Assembly: GCA_036924085.1 (NCBI GenBank)
Contig: JAVGWX010000002.1
Coordinates: 91,435,871-91,499,870 of the forward strand
Direction: 5' to 3'
Length of the DNA stretch: 64,000 nt
DNA from: Ariolimax columbianus
Taxonomy: Eukaryota > Mollusca > Gastropoda > Stylommatophora > Arionidae
Part shown: in pieces, positions 63,561 to 64,000 of the stretch
Position numbering within the stretch: the first letter of the stretch is position 1
How the letters are laid out: the number at the start of each line of letters is the position of its first letter
Notes under the pieces: generated by a model
The model's database searches: none
Told to the model about the DNA's origin: nothing
The model's input: only the letters and a program-made list of their open reading frames with translations
Program-made: the position numbers and the translations under genes

Positions 63561-64000
63561 TGATTGTGACCCAGCCAACTCAACCGAGGTTTTTGTATCA
63601 AATGCAATATTTGTCATTGTGCGCCCACTTCAGCGAGTATATTGTCTTTTGGTCTTCTTTCTGTTCAGCTCACTTTTTCCATTCTGCGGTAGAACTACAT
63701 TTCAGACGTTTAAAAGCTTTTCTCATCTTTCCTTGATTAGAGCCCATTGTTTCAGCTTCATACAGTGCAAGTGGTCATATATGAGTGGCGGTTATTCTTT
63801 ACCTCAGTTCTAAACTAATTTTCTTTTAGTTTCTGTTTTTCACTGAAGCCCTTTTTTTTGTTTTTTGCAAAGTTTGTCTTAATTTATGTTTCATTGCAGA
63901 CATCTTCTGTTAAGTTTTGGCCCAAATATATAAACGTCTGTACTTGTTCCACTTTTTTTCCATTGCTGATCATATTTATCTACCTATATTAGTTTGATAT
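63535..64000 (-). pseudogene. LINE reverse transcriptase fragment running off the window
   Basis: The minus strand reads (from the window edge) NMISNGKKVEQVQTFIYLGQ, NLTEDVCNET, then FYRRMEKVSWTERRPKDNIL, AEVGAQ and LHLIQKPRLSWLGHNHH. This is the order '..V..F.YLG..', 'FYRRM...W..R..N..VL', '..L..LGH'. The family is near RTd/RTe. It continues beyond 64000. Confidence 0.7.

Overview
This is a eukaryotic, metazoan intergenic window with no host protein-coding gene that I can support. The evidence is the absence of any long non-repetitive open frame, the many decayed non-LTR retrotransposon (LINE) fragments, tRNA-headed SINEs, mariner and hAT relics, and very dense micro- and minisatellites. The retroelement protein types (RNase H-bearing LINEs with a C-terminal CxC-x8-H-x4-C knuckle, and several 'ETWTL / RRWEDNI' type reverse-transcriptase tails) are what I would expect in a lophotrochozoan such as a gastropod mollusc. 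That placement is inference, not proof.

Provisional family names used below. LINEs: RTa (RNase H-bearing, 3' tail of GAA repeats), RTb, RTc, RTd, RTe, RTf, RTg, RTh (CR1-like) and a few singletons. Short interspersed repeats: S-A, S-B, S-C and S-E have tRNA-like heads with A and B boxes. S-D is about 350 bp, with 15 copies and a GAA or CCAAG tail. S-G is about 350-400 bp with an AAC tail and a variable-number head. S-H is a family of about 370 bp.

Layout. 0-8.2 kb: degraded LINEs, a hAT relic, an S-G copy and a palindromic mariner nested in an RTa-like LINE. 8.6-13.1 kb: a 24/30-bp minisatellite, then about 3.7 kb of tetranucleotide repeats (TTAG, then about 930 bp of GATA, then CAGT) carrying S-A and S-D insertions. 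13.6-16.1 kb: an RNase H LINE tail, a 30-bp minisatellite and two mariner relics. 16.8-21.5 kb: S-D copies, an 18-bp minisatellite, RTd and about 800 bp of GAA repeats behind a LINE C-terminus. 21.6-27.7 kb: 42-, 37-, 33-, 8- and 19-bp tandem arrays, mostly inside retroelements. 27.9-38.2 kb: RTd, S-B, S-H, S-D and RTa copies and a 1.3-kb array of 42-bp units. 38.4-48.2 kb: an AAT-rich tract, a second palindromic mariner, a 1.2-kb array of 38-bp units inside an S-G element, and a 2.2-kb RTa copy inside an S-E SINE. 49.2-57 kb: RTe, RTf, RTg, SINEs, an 18-bp minisatellite and TA tracts. 58-64 kb: the best preserved RTa copy, a CR1-like LINE, S-D, and RTd, RTb and RTe-like pieces.

How the parts relate. 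Direct repeats (target-site duplications) of 7-14 bp identify many separate insertions and give a relative order of events. The strongest unusual theme is that tandem arrays are born inside mobile elements. GAA microsatellites are LINE/S-D tails, and 33-, 22- and 8-bp arrays are expansions inside S-D, RTf and RTd. At least seven loci carry related 37-42-bp units that match the head of the S-G element. I found no cellular pathway, operon, CRISPR array or defence system here.
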